From NCBI GenBank assembly GCA_023664535.1, contig JAMPFJ010000001.1, positions 271,461 to 335,460 of the forward strand: a DNA stretch of 64,000 nucleotides. Reading direction: 5' to 3'. Both the position numbers and the translations under genes were made by a program. This document shows positions 8,382-17,439 of this stretch, piece by piece. The DNA is from Bacteroidales bacterium. Its GTDB lineage: Bacteria; Bacillota; Clostridia; Lachnospirales; Lachnospiraceae. The notes beneath the pieces were generated by a model. It worked only from the letters and a program-made list of their open reading frames with translations, was not told the DNA's origin and ran no database searches. Each line of letters starts with the position of its first letter. Position 1 is the first letter of the stretch.

Positions 8382-9275
8382 ATGGAAATATGGTTATGGG
8401 CTTTAATCGGCGGTATGGTTATCATTATCCCTGCCCTGCTTGTAAAAATTCATATCTTACAAAAAGCCGCAAAGGAAATCGAAACTGCCTTTGCCGACAG
8501 GCTCATAACGGATACAAATACGCTGATTGATATTTCAACCAGTGATAAGTATATGAGGGGGTTAGCGAATACTATCAATGTTCAGCTCCGTAATCTTCGT
8601 GCGCAGAGACACCGCTTCATACAGGGAGACGTCGAACTCAAAAATGCGGTTACCAATATTTCCCATGATTTGCGTACACCCCTTACTGCTATTTGCGGAT
8701 ATTTGGATTTACTGGAACAGGAAGATAAATCGGAAACGGTGAAACGGTATCTTGAGATAATCAGAAACCGGGCAGAAATATTAGCACAGCTGACGGAGGA
8801 GCTTTTCCGCTACTCCGTCATTGCTTCAAGCGGGGAAAATGCAGTAAAAGAGCCGGTTGCAATAGGCAGCATATTAGAGGAAAGCATCGCCGCATTTTAT
8901 ACCGCTTTTCATGAACGGGGCATTGCTCCGAATATACGGATGCCCCAGGAAAAAGTTATCCGAAATCTTGACCGTTCCGCATTAGCCCGTGTGTTTTCCA
9001 ATCTTCTGAACAATGCCGTTAAATATAGCGACGGTGATTTGGATATTATACTGTCTGAAACGGGAGAGATTGTTTTTGCCAATACGGCGTCAGGGTTAAA
9101 CGAGGTACAGATTGGCAGGCTGTTTGACCGGTTTTATACGGTTGAAACTGCCAGAAAATCGACAGGCTTAGGATTGACAATTGCCAGAACACTGATTGAA
9201 CAGATGAATGGATTGATATCGGCAAAGTATGAGAACGGCCGATTAACTATCCGTATTGTGCTTCCGGACAGTTAA
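8382..9275 (+). CDS. Sensor histidine kinase of the first ABC module
   Basis: This 297-residue kinase has one N-terminal membrane segment (about residues 4-24) and almost no extracellular part. Phosphoacceptor His95 lies in ISHDLRTPLTAI, followed by the ATPase domain with N-box NLLNNAVKYS and G-box GLGLTIA. Short-sensor kinases of this kind usually read the state of the partner ABC transporter rather than a free ligand. It is preceded by AAGGAG and ends the operon at a terminator. Confidence 0.9.
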   Translation: MEIWLWALIGGMVIIIPALLVKIHILQKAAKEIETAFADRLITDTNTLIDISTSDKYMRGLANTINVQLRNLRAQRHRFIQGDVELKNAVTNISHDLRTPLTAICGYLDLLEQEDKSETVKRYLEIIRNRAEILAQLTEELFRYSVIASSGENAVKEPVAIGSILEESIAAFYTAFHERGIAPNIRMPQEKVIRNLDRSALARVFSNLLNNAVKYSDGDLDIILSETGEIVFANTASGLNEVQIGRLFDRFYTVETARKSTGLGLTIARTLIEQMNGLISAKYENGRLTIRIVLPDS

Positions 9276-9316
9276 TCGGCGATTGGTAAAAAAACATGCG
9301 ATGATAGAGGGATAGG

Positions 9317-9346
9317 AAACCGCGCTGTAAAAACAGTGCGGTTTTT
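9317..9346 (+). terminator. Intrinsic terminator of the first ABC module
   Basis: AAACCGC(G)CTGT pairs with ACAG(T)GCGGTTT around A4, ending in T5. Confidence 0.8.
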
Positions 9347-9432
9347 GAATGTAATAATTAGCGGATTTGACAGGAAGAAAGGCAAGAACTGGGTTCAAAA
9401 GTGAAAAAATTGTGGCGGAGATTGGGTTAGTA

Positions 9433-9441
9433 TGGTACAAT
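9433..9441 (+). promoter_or_regulatory. Possible extended -10 promoter of the sensor kinase operon
   Basis: TGG-TACAAT fits an extended -10 element. The nearest -35-like sequence (TTGTGG, 9410) is 20 bp away, so the call is tentative. The 9350-9536 gap holds nothing else that I recognise. Confidence 0.4.
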
Positions 9442-9536
9442 ACGCTTAATTGGCTTAGAATAGTATGGAAATAGTCTGGCAGTTGTCTTTCCGGACGGCA
9501 GAGTAAAAAATGTAGGAGTGCAAAGAGGTACAGAAC

Positions 9537-11726
9537 GTGAAGAAGAAGCATAGATTATCTTATTTTTTAATCGTTATTTTCGCGGCAATGATTGTCTGTC
9601 TGGCGGTGCTTTTTTATGCCAGAAAGATGAATGAAACAATTTCAAAAAATATCATCAATTCTATCAGTGAGATTGCAGAGCATGATAAGGCGACGATTCA
9701 GGCATATATCGAAATCTGCTGGCAGGACCTCGATGAAATCAGGCAGCGTTTTATCAGTTTTGAGTGCAATACCATTGAAGACGTTGAGACGAGATTGAAT
9801 CTGGAGTGTGCTTCCAGTGGGTTTACCCATATCTATCTGGTTGCTGAGGACGGTACTGTCTATACGGACAAATATGTTATTTATAAACCCGGGGAAGATA
9901 TTCTGGACAGGAATCTGGATTTTCTGCCCTATTTCCAAAATGGTGAAGAAAAAGTCGTTGTCCGGTTTGACGATAAAGATGAGGGCGGCTGGCTGTCAAA
10001 AGAGAGTATTCTGTACGGAATCCGGTTGAATGATTACAGTGTGGAAGGCGTAAAAATGTGTGCGCTGATTGGAATCAGCGATATTGCATCCATTCAGGAC
10101 AAGATGGTGATTGACAGCTTTATCAAGAATGGAAAAAGCCGCGGCCACAGTGCGCTGATAGATATGGACGGGAATTACATTGTCAATGTGAACAAAGAAA
10201 TTTACCTGGACCAGAAAAACAATTTATTCGAGCACCTGTCAGAAGCCGAGAATAGCGATTTGGAAAATGATGAGATAAAGGAGAAGCTGAAAAACCAGGA
10301 AATTTTTGGTTTTTATCATTCCCATTTCGGGGAAAAGGGAAAGGAACTTTTTTATTTCATCCCCTTTGATGATAATTTTGACTTGTATTTCATCATGTCG
10401 CTTAATGAGGAAGTCTTTGTGGAGCGGAGAAGAGAGCTTTTGTCCCTCAGTATGGCAATGACGGTGGTCGCTATGGTTACCGTACTGGTTATGCTGATTA
10501 TTATCATGAGACTACAGATAAAAACGGTGCGGACAACGGAATCGGCGAAATCCCAGAAGGAATTCCTCTCCAATATGAGCCACGAGATACGGACGCCGTT
10601 AAATGGTCTGATTGGCATGAATCATCTGATTATGGTAAATATTGACGATGAGAGCCAGAAACCGCAGATTAAGGAATGGCTGAAAAAATCCCACAGCACA
10701 GCGAATTATCTGCTGTCGCTGGTAAATGATATCCTGGATATGTCGAAGCTTCAGGCGGGAAAGGTGGACATTGTGGAGGAGCCGATGCTGGTTCCTGCAA
10801 TGATTGATGAGATTGCGGCGATGCAGTCCGACAACATCAAAACCCGGGGTGTGGAATTTATTCTGGAAACGGATATTTCTGTGCCATGCATTGAGGGTGA
10901 TGTGACACGCACAAAGCAGATATTGATGAACATTGTCGGCAATGCCGCCAAGTTTACACCGGAGGGCAAATGGATTCGCCTGTCGGTTACACAGGAAAAA
11001 ACCGATGATATGCACGTAATCACGACTTACCGCTGTGAGGATACCGGAATCGGGATATCCGAGGAATACCTTGACAAAATTTTTGATTCCTTCAGCCAGG
11101 AGCGGAGCAGGAATAACCAGGGGATTAAAGGGACCGGGCTTGGTATGGCAATCAGCAAGCTGCTTGCAAAAGCGATGGGCGGGGATATTACGGTGGAGAG
11201 CAAGCTTAACGTCGGGAGTACGTTTACGGTGACTATCCCTTCCAAAATCGTACAGGATATTCCGGATGAACTGAAGGAGTCAAAAGAGGTGGACGCAGGG
11301 GAGAAGGATACCCAGCCGGCAAACAGGGACAGAGCTCCCATCAAAATCCTTGTTGCCGAGGATGTGGAGCTCAATGCGGAGATTTTGCTGGAAATCCTCA
11401 AAATGGAGGGATTTGAGACGGTGCTTGCGCAGAACGGGCAGGAAGCGTTGGATTTATTTGCCCAATCGGAAATCGGAGAATTTGATATTATTCTGATGGA
11501 TATGCAGATGCCGGTTATGGACGGATGTACCGCAGCCAGGAACATCCGGAAGCTGGACAGAGCAGACGCAGAATCGGTTCTGATTTATGCCTGCACTGCC
11601 AATATGTTCCAGGAGGACAGAGAGGAGGCAATCGCCAGCGGAATGAATGACTTTTTGACGAAACCGATTGATGTGAATGTCCTGTTGAAGAAAATAAGGA
11701 AAGGCGAAAGAAAAGATAATCAATAG
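9537..11726 (+). CDS. Hybrid sensor histidine kinase with extracellular Cache-like domain
   Basis: This 729-residue protein has membrane segments at about residues 8-27 and 299-322 enclosing a Cache-like sensor of about 270 residues. HisKA follows with His349 (NMSHEIRTPLNG), then HATPase with GTGLGMAIS. The C-terminal receiver has Asp655 (ILMDMQMPVMDG). It starts with GTG, with AGAGG 8 bases upstream. It is co-transcribed with a solute-binding lipoprotein 9 bases downstream, which may present a ligand to the sensor domain. No output regulator is adjacent, so phosphate may pass to a distant partner. Confidence 0.88.
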   Translation: MKKKHRLSYFLIVIFAAMIVCLAVLFYARKMNETISKNIINSISEIAEHDKATIQAYIEICWQDLDEIRQRFISFECNTIEDVETRLNLECASSGFTHIYLVAEDGTVYTDKYVIYKPGEDILDRNLDFLPYFQNGEEKVVVRFDDKDEGGWLSKESILYGIRLNDYSVEGVKMCALIGISDIASIQDKMVIDSFIKNGKSRGHSALIDMDGNYIVNVNKEIYLDQKNNLFEHLSEAENSDLENDEIKEKLKNQEIFGFYHSHFGEKGKELFYFIPFDDNFDLYFIMSLNEEVFVERRRELLSLSMAMTVVAMVTVLVMLIIIMRLQIKTVRTTESAKSQKEFLSNMSHEIRTPLNGLIGMNHLIMVNIDDESQKPQIKEWLKKSHSTANYLLSLVNDILDMSKLQAGKVDIVEEPMLVPAMIDEIAAMQSDNIKTRGVEFILETDISVPCIEGDVTRTKQILMNIVGNAAKFTPEGKWIRLSVTQEKTDDMHVITTYRCEDTGIGISEEYLDKIFDSFSQERSRNNQGIKGTGLGMAISKLLAKAMGGDITVESKLNVGSTFTVTIPSKIVQDIPDELKESKEVDAGEKDTQPANRDRAPIKILVAEDVELNAEILLEILKMEGFETVLAQNGQEALDLFAQSEIGEFDIILMDMQMPVMDGCTAARNIRKLDRADAESVLIYACTANMFQEDREEAIASGMNDFLTKPIDVNVLLKKIRKGERKDNQ

Positions 11727-11735
11727 GAGGATACG

Positions 11736-13052
11736 ATGAAAAGAAAAATAATCGCAGTAATGTCTGCACTAATATTATGTGGCAGTCTTTTAGCGGGCTG
11801 TGCCGGGAAAAAAGAGATAACCCTGATTATCAAGGTGCCTGATTTAGCGATGAATTCCGTCAGCAATCCGGACATTTCGGTTGCAGGTACTTTCTTGCAG
11901 CAGGCAGGTGAGGAGTTTGCAGCGCAGTATAAAGAAGCCGATGTCGCAATCCGGGTGGAAAATTTTGCCTATGTGGATGAAGTAAAAGCAATTACGGACA
12001 GCTTTGACACGGAGGATGCGCCCGATGTTCTCTATGAAGGCTATTTTAATATGGCATCTTATCTGCATACCGGCAAAGTAGTTCCGTTAGATGATATCAT
12101 TTCGGACGAGCTGCGGAGTGATATTGATAATGCGTCCTGGGCGATGAGCATGGCGGATGGGAAAACCTATATGATGCCGTTCTTAAGCATGCAGAATATT
12201 TTGATTTACAATAAAAAACTGTTCCGGGACTGCGGTCTTGATAAATACGTTACTGATGAGCAGACGATACAGAATTGGACGATGGAGGAATGGACGGATA
12301 TCCTGGACACGCTTGCCTCAAAGCTTCCGCAGCAGACGTATCCGCTGATGATGTACAGTAAAAATAATCAGGGCGATACCCATATCATGTCGTTTATCCG
12401 AAGCTTTGGAAGTGAAATTTTTGCTGAGGACGGGCATTTTGACTTTGAAAACGAGGCGGCGGTCGAGGCGCTGGAGTGGCTGCAGTCGGGCGTAGACAAG
12501 GGCTGGTATCCGCCTCATCCGGAAAACCTGGAGATTTCAGACTGCAACGAACTGTTTATCAATGAGCAGCTGGCAATTCATATTTTTAACAATGCAAACT
12601 TCATTCTCTATGACAATATGGAGGATTATGGGTATGTGAATTTTCCCGGTAATACGGCGACCTCTTTTGTAACCGGTTTTGAAGTGTTTGACAATGGGGA
12701 TGAGGTAAAGCTGCAGGCGGCAAAGGATTTTATCCAATATATATACGAAAATGATAAATGGCTGGAGCTGTCTGCCGGAAATATTCCGGTGAGCAGGAAG
12801 GTTGCCCAAAAATATCAGAATCAGATTACGATGCTGGATGAATTTACCAAAAATGCAGAAAACGTAGTGGATTTTATGAATAACAGTCCGAACTGGCAGG
12901 GGAATGACACCTCCGTCCGCAGCGTGTTCTGGCCGAATATCCATGAACTGCTGTCCAAAAGCGTTACTCCGCAGGAATGTGCAAAAAAACTGGATGAGAC
13001 ATGTAATGCCGCACTGGATGAAGGATGGGAAAACAGTGTGCTGCATGAATAA
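11736..13052 (+). CDS. Extracellular solute-binding lipoprotein (family 1)
   Basis: This 438-residue protein starts with a lipoprotein signal peptide and lipobox LAGC (Cys at about residue 22). The rest resembles family-1 sugar-binding proteins of ABC importers: an N-lobe with VLYEGYFNMASYL, then MPFLSMQNILIYNKKLFRDC, then WSM/WTMEEW-like segments. No permease or ATPase genes of the import type are nearby, and it directly follows a hybrid sensor kinase. It may therefore act as a ligand-binding co-sensor rather than a transporter part; that role is inferred from position only. Confidence 0.82.
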   Translation: MKRKIIAVMSALILCGSLLAGCAGKKEITLIIKVPDLAMNSVSNPDISVAGTFLQQAGEEFAAQYKEADVAIRVENFAYVDEVKAITDSFDTEDAPDVLYEGYFNMASYLHTGKVVPLDDIISDELRSDIDNASWAMSMADGKTYMMPFLSMQNILIYNKKLFRDCGLDKYVTDEQTIQNWTMEEWTDILDTLASKLPQQTYPLMMYSKNNQGDTHIMSFIRSFGSEIFAEDGHFDFENEAAVEALEWLQSGVDKGWYPPHPENLEISDCNELFINEQLAIHIFNNANFILYDNMEDYGYVNFPGNTATSFVTGFEVFDNGDEVKLQAAKDFIQYIYENDKWLELSAGNIPVSRKVAQKYQNQITMLDEFTKNAENVVDFMNNSPNWQGNDTSVRSVFWPNIHELLSKSVTPQECAKKLDETCNAALDEGWENSVLHE

Positions 13053-13134
13053 GTTTTATTTACAGGGGTATACAGGATAGCACAGAGGAAGGTTCAGGGA
13101 AAAGGCAGGACCGTAGAGGCATGGAGACAGAAGA

Positions 13135-13875
13135 ATGGGTAAAAGAAGAGTGCTGATTGTAGAAGACCATAAAGAAATTAGCGAGATGCTGGCGGCGTTC
13201 CTCGAAGAGCATGGGTATGAGGCAGAGTGCGCCCAGGACGGAAAAAAAGCCTCCGCTCTGTTGAAAAGCAGGGAATATACGATTATTTTGATGGATTTAA
13301 TGCTCCCCTATAAAAGCGGGGATGTTCTGCTTGAGGAGCTGCGGACACATGCGGATACTCCGGTAATCTGTTTGTCGGCTAAGTCCGGCATGGAGACAAG
13401 GCTGGAGGTGCTTCGGATGGGGGCGGACGATTACATTCTGAAGCCCTTTGATTTGGACGAGGTACTGGTAAGGATGGAAGTCGTCCTGCGAAGAAGTGAG
13501 GGCGCAAGGACGGAGGAGGGGAAAAATGACGCTTTGGAAAAAGCTGTTTTAAGCTGCGATGGGCTGCGGCTGCTCCTTGCGGAACACCGGGTGGAATACA
13601 AGGGAAAAAATGTTCCGCTGACGTCGAAAGAGCTGCATCTCCTTAAGCTTTTTATGGAGCAGCCGACGAAAACCTTTACGAAGGCAAATTTATATGAATC
13701 GGTATGGCAGGATACGTATTTTTACGAGGATAATACAATTAATGTGCATGTCAGCAATCTGCGCAGCAAATTAAGGAAGGCGACGGGACAGGATTATATT
13801 GAAACGGTATGGGGTATTGGCTACCGTCTGAAGGAAGAGGGAAAAAAGGAGGGGGAACATGTGGATTGGAATTAG
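13135..13875 (+). CDS. OmpR-family response regulator of the second ABC module
   Basis: This 246-residue protein has a receiver with phosphoacceptor Asp54 (ILMDLMLPYKSG) and LKPFD lysine motif. A winged-helix domain follows (about 135-240, ending ETVWGIGYRLKEE). It overlaps the kinase gene by 17 bases. The probable target is the inverted repeat before the ATPase gene at 14894. Confidence 0.9.
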   Translation: MGKRRVLIVEDHKEISEMLAAFLEEHGYEAECAQDGKKASALLKSREYTIILMDLMLPYKSGDVLLEELRTHADTPVICLSAKSGMETRLEVLRMGADDYILKPFDLDEVLVRMEVVLRRSEGARTEEGKNDALEKAVLSCDGLRLLLAEHRVEYKGKNVPLTSKELHLLKLFMEQPTKTFTKANLYESVWQDTYFYEDNTINVHVSNLRSKLRKATGQDYIETVWGIGYRLKEEGKKEGEHVDWN

Positions 13876-14776
13876 CATACTCCTGTTCGTTCTATGTATA
13901 TTTCTGCTGTTATACCGTTTTGCCATAAGACGGGAAATCCGGAAGCTGAAAGAGGAGCTTCCGCTGACGAGGGACCTTTCGGATAACCGGCAGCTCAGCA
14001 TAGCGTTGTTTGATAAAGAGCTGACAAACCTGGCTGCCGAAATAAATCATAATCTGGATTACCAGAAGCAGTTGAAGCTGCAGGCAGAGCAGTCGGAAAA
14101 AAGGCTGAAACAGTCGATTTCAGATATTGCCCATGATTTGCGCACTCCGCTTACCGTAATAAAGGGGAATTTGCAGATGCTGGAGCGGGGCGGGACGCTG
14201 GAGGGAAAAGATAAGCGGTATCTGCATATTTGCCAGGAGAAAGCGGATATGCTGAAAAATATGGTGGATGATTTCTTTGAAATGTCGGTACTGGAAAGCG
14301 ACGGTACCCGTGTGGAGCTTTCGGAGGTGGATGTGACAAAGCTTCTGGTGCAGTTTCTTATCGACCATGAGGCGGTAATCAAGGAGCATAGCCTTACACC
14401 GGATATCCGGCTTCCGGAGAAAAGTATTATGGTGCCGATGGAGGAAAAGCTGTTTTTGAGAATGCTGGGGAATTTATTCAATAATGTGCTGCAATATGCG
14501 GAGGGTTCTTTTGGTTTATCCATGGAGGTAATAAAAGAGAAGGAGAGGGACGTGTGCCGGATTGCGTTTTCTAATGTGCTGCCGCCGGATTCCGATTTGG
14601 ATATAGAGAGTCTGTTTGAGCGTACCTACCGGGGAAACCGGGCAAGACAGGGCTCCGGAGCGGGCCTGGGGCTTTATATTGTGAAGCTTCTGGCAGAAAA
14701 ACAGGGTGCGGAGGTTTTTTCCCAAAAGGAAAAGGCGGAACTGGTTATCGGCGTGTGCTATCCGCTAAAAGGATAG
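13859..14776 (+). CDS. Sensor histidine kinase of the second ABC module
   Basis: This 305-residue kinase has one membrane segment (about residues 3-22). A cytoplasmic helical linker leads to phosphoacceptor His92 (IAHDLRTPLTVIKG), followed by a HATPase domain with N-box NLFNNVLQYA and GAGLGLYIVK. Like the kinase at 8382 it lacks a sizeable external sensor, so it probably senses through the cognate transporter. GGAGGGGGA precedes the ATG inside the regulator gene. Confidence 0.9.
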   Translation: MWIGISILLFVLCIFLLLYRFAIRREIRKLKEELPLTRDLSDNRQLSIALFDKELTNLAAEINHNLDYQKQLKLQAEQSEKRLKQSISDIAHDLRTPLTVIKGNLQMLERGGTLEGKDKRYLHICQEKADMLKNMVDDFFEMSVLESDGTRVELSEVDVTKLLVQFLIDHEAVIKEHSLTPDIRLPEKSIMVPMEEKLFLRMLGNLFNNVLQYAEGSFGLSMEVIKEKERDVCRIAFSNVLPPDSDLDIESLFERTYRGNRARQGSGAGLGLYIVKLLAEKQGAEVFSQKEKAELVIGVCYPLKG

Positions 14777-14824
14777 GCTGGGTATAGTTTTTTCCCTGTA
14801 CGTGAAGAATAATTACAGAAATTT

Positions 14825-14866
14825 AAAGAATTTAAGAAATTCTTTAAGTTTCTTTTTTATTATAAG
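14825..14866 (+). promoter_or_regulatory. Inverted-repeat operator and -10 region before the second ABC module
   Basis: AAAGAATTT (14825-14833), three bases, then AAATTCTTT (14837-14845) form a perfect 9-3-9 inverted repeat, with overlapping TTTAAG repeats. A -10-like TATTAT/TATAAG lies at 14858-14866. The site sits between the kinase gene and the transporter genes it would control. Confidence 0.6.
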
Positions 14867-14893
14867 GAAAAGACGGATAAATTGGAGGATACT

Positions 14894-15853
14894 ATGTCAA
14901 AGGTTTTAATTGAGGTAAACGGATTGGAAAAGCAGTACATGAAGCAGAAAGCTGTCCGGGATTTCTCTTTTCAGATTAAGGAAGGGATGATTTGCGGGCT
15001 TATCGGACCAAATGGAGCAGGGAAAACCACTATCATGAAAATGCTGGGCGGTCTGGTGCTGCCGACGAAGGGCAGTATTTCCGTCTACGGCGAGGATACG
15101 GAAAAGGGGCTTGCAAAAGCGAGAAGCCGGATGAGTTTTATGATTGAGACGCCTTATGCAAAAGAAAAAATGTCTGCCCGGGAGAATCTGGAAAAGCAGC
15201 GGCTGCAAAAAGGGATTCCGGATAAACACCGGGTAGAGGAGGTGCTGGAGATTACCGGTCTTGCCGATACCGGAAAAAAGCAGGTGAGGAATTTTTCGTT
15301 AGGTATGCGGCAGCGTCTCGGCATTGCCAATGCGCTTTTGGCAAAGCCAGAGATTATGGTATTGGACGAGCCGATTAACGGTTTGGACCCGGAGGGGATT
15401 GTCGAGATTCGGGAGCTGCTGTTGAAACTGAATAAGGAAGAGCATATCACGATTATTATTTCCTCCCATATTTTAAGCGAGCTGTCTCTACTCTGTACGG
15501 ATTATTTATTTATCCATCATGGGGAACTGATTCAGTTCATTGATACGGAGGGTCTGAAAAAAATGTGCAAGGAGCATTATTACATTCATACGGATAATGA
15601 CGAGATGGCGCTGGCAGTACTTACGGAGCGTTTAGGGATAACCGATTATGACGTTGCCGGGGATGGAGGTATCTGTCTTTACGAGCATCTGGATAATATC
15701 CGGGAGGTTTCAAAGACGTTATATGAAGGCGGTGTAGTTCCGTTGGCACTTGGACTGAGGGAAGCAAATCTGGAGCAGTATTATATGGATATGGTAGGTG
15801 AGCAGAATGTGGAATATAATGAAAGCACAAAATTATCAAATCAGAGGGGATAA
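14894..15853 (+). CDS. ABC transporter ATP-binding protein of the second module
   Basis: This 319-residue ATPase has Walker A GPNGAGKTT, signature SLGMRQR, Walker B IMVLDEP and SSHIL H-loop. It belongs to the BcrA/lantibiotic immunity class. ATG 14894 is preferred over an in-frame TTG at 14882 because GGAGG lies just upstream and the family starts with SKVLIEVNGLEKQY. Its 3' end overlaps the first permease gene by 47 bases. It is a close paralogue of the ATPase at 6637. Confidence 0.9.
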   Translation: MSKVLIEVNGLEKQYMKQKAVRDFSFQIKEGMICGLIGPNGAGKTTIMKMLGGLVLPTKGSISVYGEDTEKGLAKARSRMSFMIETPYAKEKMSARENLEKQRLQKGIPDKHRVEEVLEITGLADTGKKQVRNFSLGMRQRLGIANALLAKPEIMVLDEPINGLDPEGIVEIRELLLKLNKEEHITIIISSHILSELSLLCTDYLFIHHGELIQFIDTEGLKKMCKEHYYIHTDNDEMALAVLTERLGITDYDVAGDGGICLYEHLDNIREVSKTLYEGGVVPLALGLREANLEQYYMDMVGEQNVEYNESTKLSNQRG

Positions 15854-16592
15854 CCTTGTCCTGTATGTCCTGCTGCTGGGATTATTGATTCCTCTTGGCA
15901 GTGCATGTATGGATTCCTCAAATCTGGGTGAACTGACCGGCGGTATTTTAATGGCACAGCTTGGCTCAATAATGCCCTTAATTTATGGCATGGCATGTCT
16001 CGTTCTGATTTCCAGAATCTGTGGCTGGGACGCTGTGGACAAAACCATGAATTATGAGATTATGGCGGGACATTCCCGGGCAGAGGTTTATTTTGGAAGA
16101 GTTCTCGTGAGTGTGTTATGGGGGCTTGGCGCCGGAATTATCATGCTGCTGTTTCCGCTTCTCGTTGTCAGCATAATAAACGGATGGGGTAATAATATGG
16201 CTTTAGGTGATGTGGCGCTCCGGTGCATACTTGCCCTGTTTCCGATGCTCCGTCTGATTTGTGAGGTTGCCATGCTTACCTTTTTACTGAAGAGCTTTTA
16301 TCAGGCGCTGGTAATCGGATATGTTTTCTGCGATATCGTGATGGTGGGTGGAATGATTTATGAGGAGATGACGGATGCATCCCTTACTGTACAGACTGCT
16401 CTTTATAATCTTACCTGGGTATTGGATTTTAGTAATGCTAAGTATGAATATATTGACGGAAAGGATATTCCGGTGTTTCTGACAGCGGTCAGTCCTTCCA
16501 TGGCGGCAGGTACAATTTTGGTGTCTCTGCTTGTGGGCGGAATCTGTCTGGCATTGGGCTATCGGATATTCCGGAAAGCGGATTTGCATTGA
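15807..16592 (+). CDS. ABC-2 type permease, subunit 1
   Basis: This 261-residue protein has about six membrane segments. The start MWNIMKAQNYQIRGDN aligns with the start of the next permease (MKNIIKAQIYQLKREK), which supports ATG 15807 with GGTGAG a few bases upstream. Both permeases share a DKTMNYEIMAGHSR/DKTGNYELMGGHLR motif after the second helix and a VxNGWG motif, so they arose by tandem duplication. They probably form a heterodimer with the ATPase at 14894. Confidence 0.82.
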   Translation: MWNIMKAQNYQIRGDNLVLYVLLLGLLIPLGSACMDSSNLGELTGGILMAQLGSIMPLIYGMACLVLISRICGWDAVDKTMNYEIMAGHSRAEVYFGRVLVSVLWGLGAGIIMLLFPLLVVSIINGWGNNMALGDVALRCILALFPMLRLICEVAMLTFLLKSFYQALVIGYVFCDIVMVGGMIYEEMTDASLTVQTALYNLTWVLDFSNAKYEYIDGKDIPVFLTAVSPSMAAGTILVSLLVGGICLALGYRIFRKADLH

Positions 16593-16649
16593 CAAAGAAT
16601 AAAACAGTTGACGGACAGGCAGTCAATGAAGACGAGGGAGAGAATTAGG

Positions 16650-17429
16650 ATGAAAAATATTATAAAAGCGCAGATATACCAGTTAAAAAGGGAGAAATTA
16701 TGTTATGTGGTATTTGCCGTTATAGCGATTATGCAGATTGTCTCGTTAATCGTAGAACTGGGGTTTTCGGATACGGCGGTATCTGCCGGAGCTTATCTGG
16801 CGGTAAACGGAAAAGATATCGTATCCACAGCCCTTATGTTTGCGATGGTTCTTACCGGACAAATCTGTGGAAACGATTTTATGGATAAAACCGGTAATTA
16901 TGAATTGATGGGCGGACATTTGCGGAAGGATATTTATTTTGGCAGGGCGGTACTCAGCATAGTGTTTGGCACGGCAGGAACGATGCTGCTTGGTATAGCT
17001 CCCGTTGCCGTTTTCTCTGTGATTAACGGATGGGGGGATGCCGTAAACATGGGGGATGTGGCAGTTTGTTATCTGCTGTCCCTTTTCCCGATTTTACGGG
17101 TTATCTGCGAATTTGTGTTTATCAGCTTTGTGATAAAAAATGCATATATTGTCATGGCGTTGGGCGTAATTATCGGCATGGGACAGACGGCATGGATAGA
17201 GCTGTTTGGAAACGGCACGCTCATTTTTCTGGGAACGGGAAATCTGTATAAGCTGTTTGACTTTTCATCATGGAGCACGTTTACCTTAGTGGGTGAAAAG
17301 GAAATTATGATATATGATGCTGCCCTGACGGCAGGCGAAATTATAGGGACTGTGGCATCGTCGGTTTTGATTGGCGGTTTATTTTTACTGCTGGGCTTTC
17401 TGTTTTTTGAAAAAGACGATTTGAATTAG
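16650..17429 (+). CDS. ABC-2 type permease, subunit 2
   Basis: This 259-residue protein is a tandem paralogue of the preceding permease with the same six-helix layout. ATG 16650 is chosen because it matches the paralogue's start and has GAGGGAGAG upstream. The longer in-frame start at 16608 has no ribosome site. The S41 peptidase gene begins 10 bases after its stop. Confidence 0.82.
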   Translation: MKNIIKAQIYQLKREKLCYVVFAVIAIMQIVSLIVELGFSDTAVSAGAYLAVNGKDIVSTALMFAMVLTGQICGNDFMDKTGNYELMGGHLRKDIYFGRAVLSIVFGTAGTMLLGIAPVAVFSVINGWGDAVNMGDVAVCYLLSLFPILRVICEFVFISFVIKNAYIVMALGVIIGMGQTAWIELFGNGTLIFLGTGNLYKLFDFSSWSTFTLVGEKEIMIYDAALTAGEIIGTVASSVLIGGLFLLLGFLFFEKDDLN

Positions 17430-17439
17430 GAGGTAGAGG

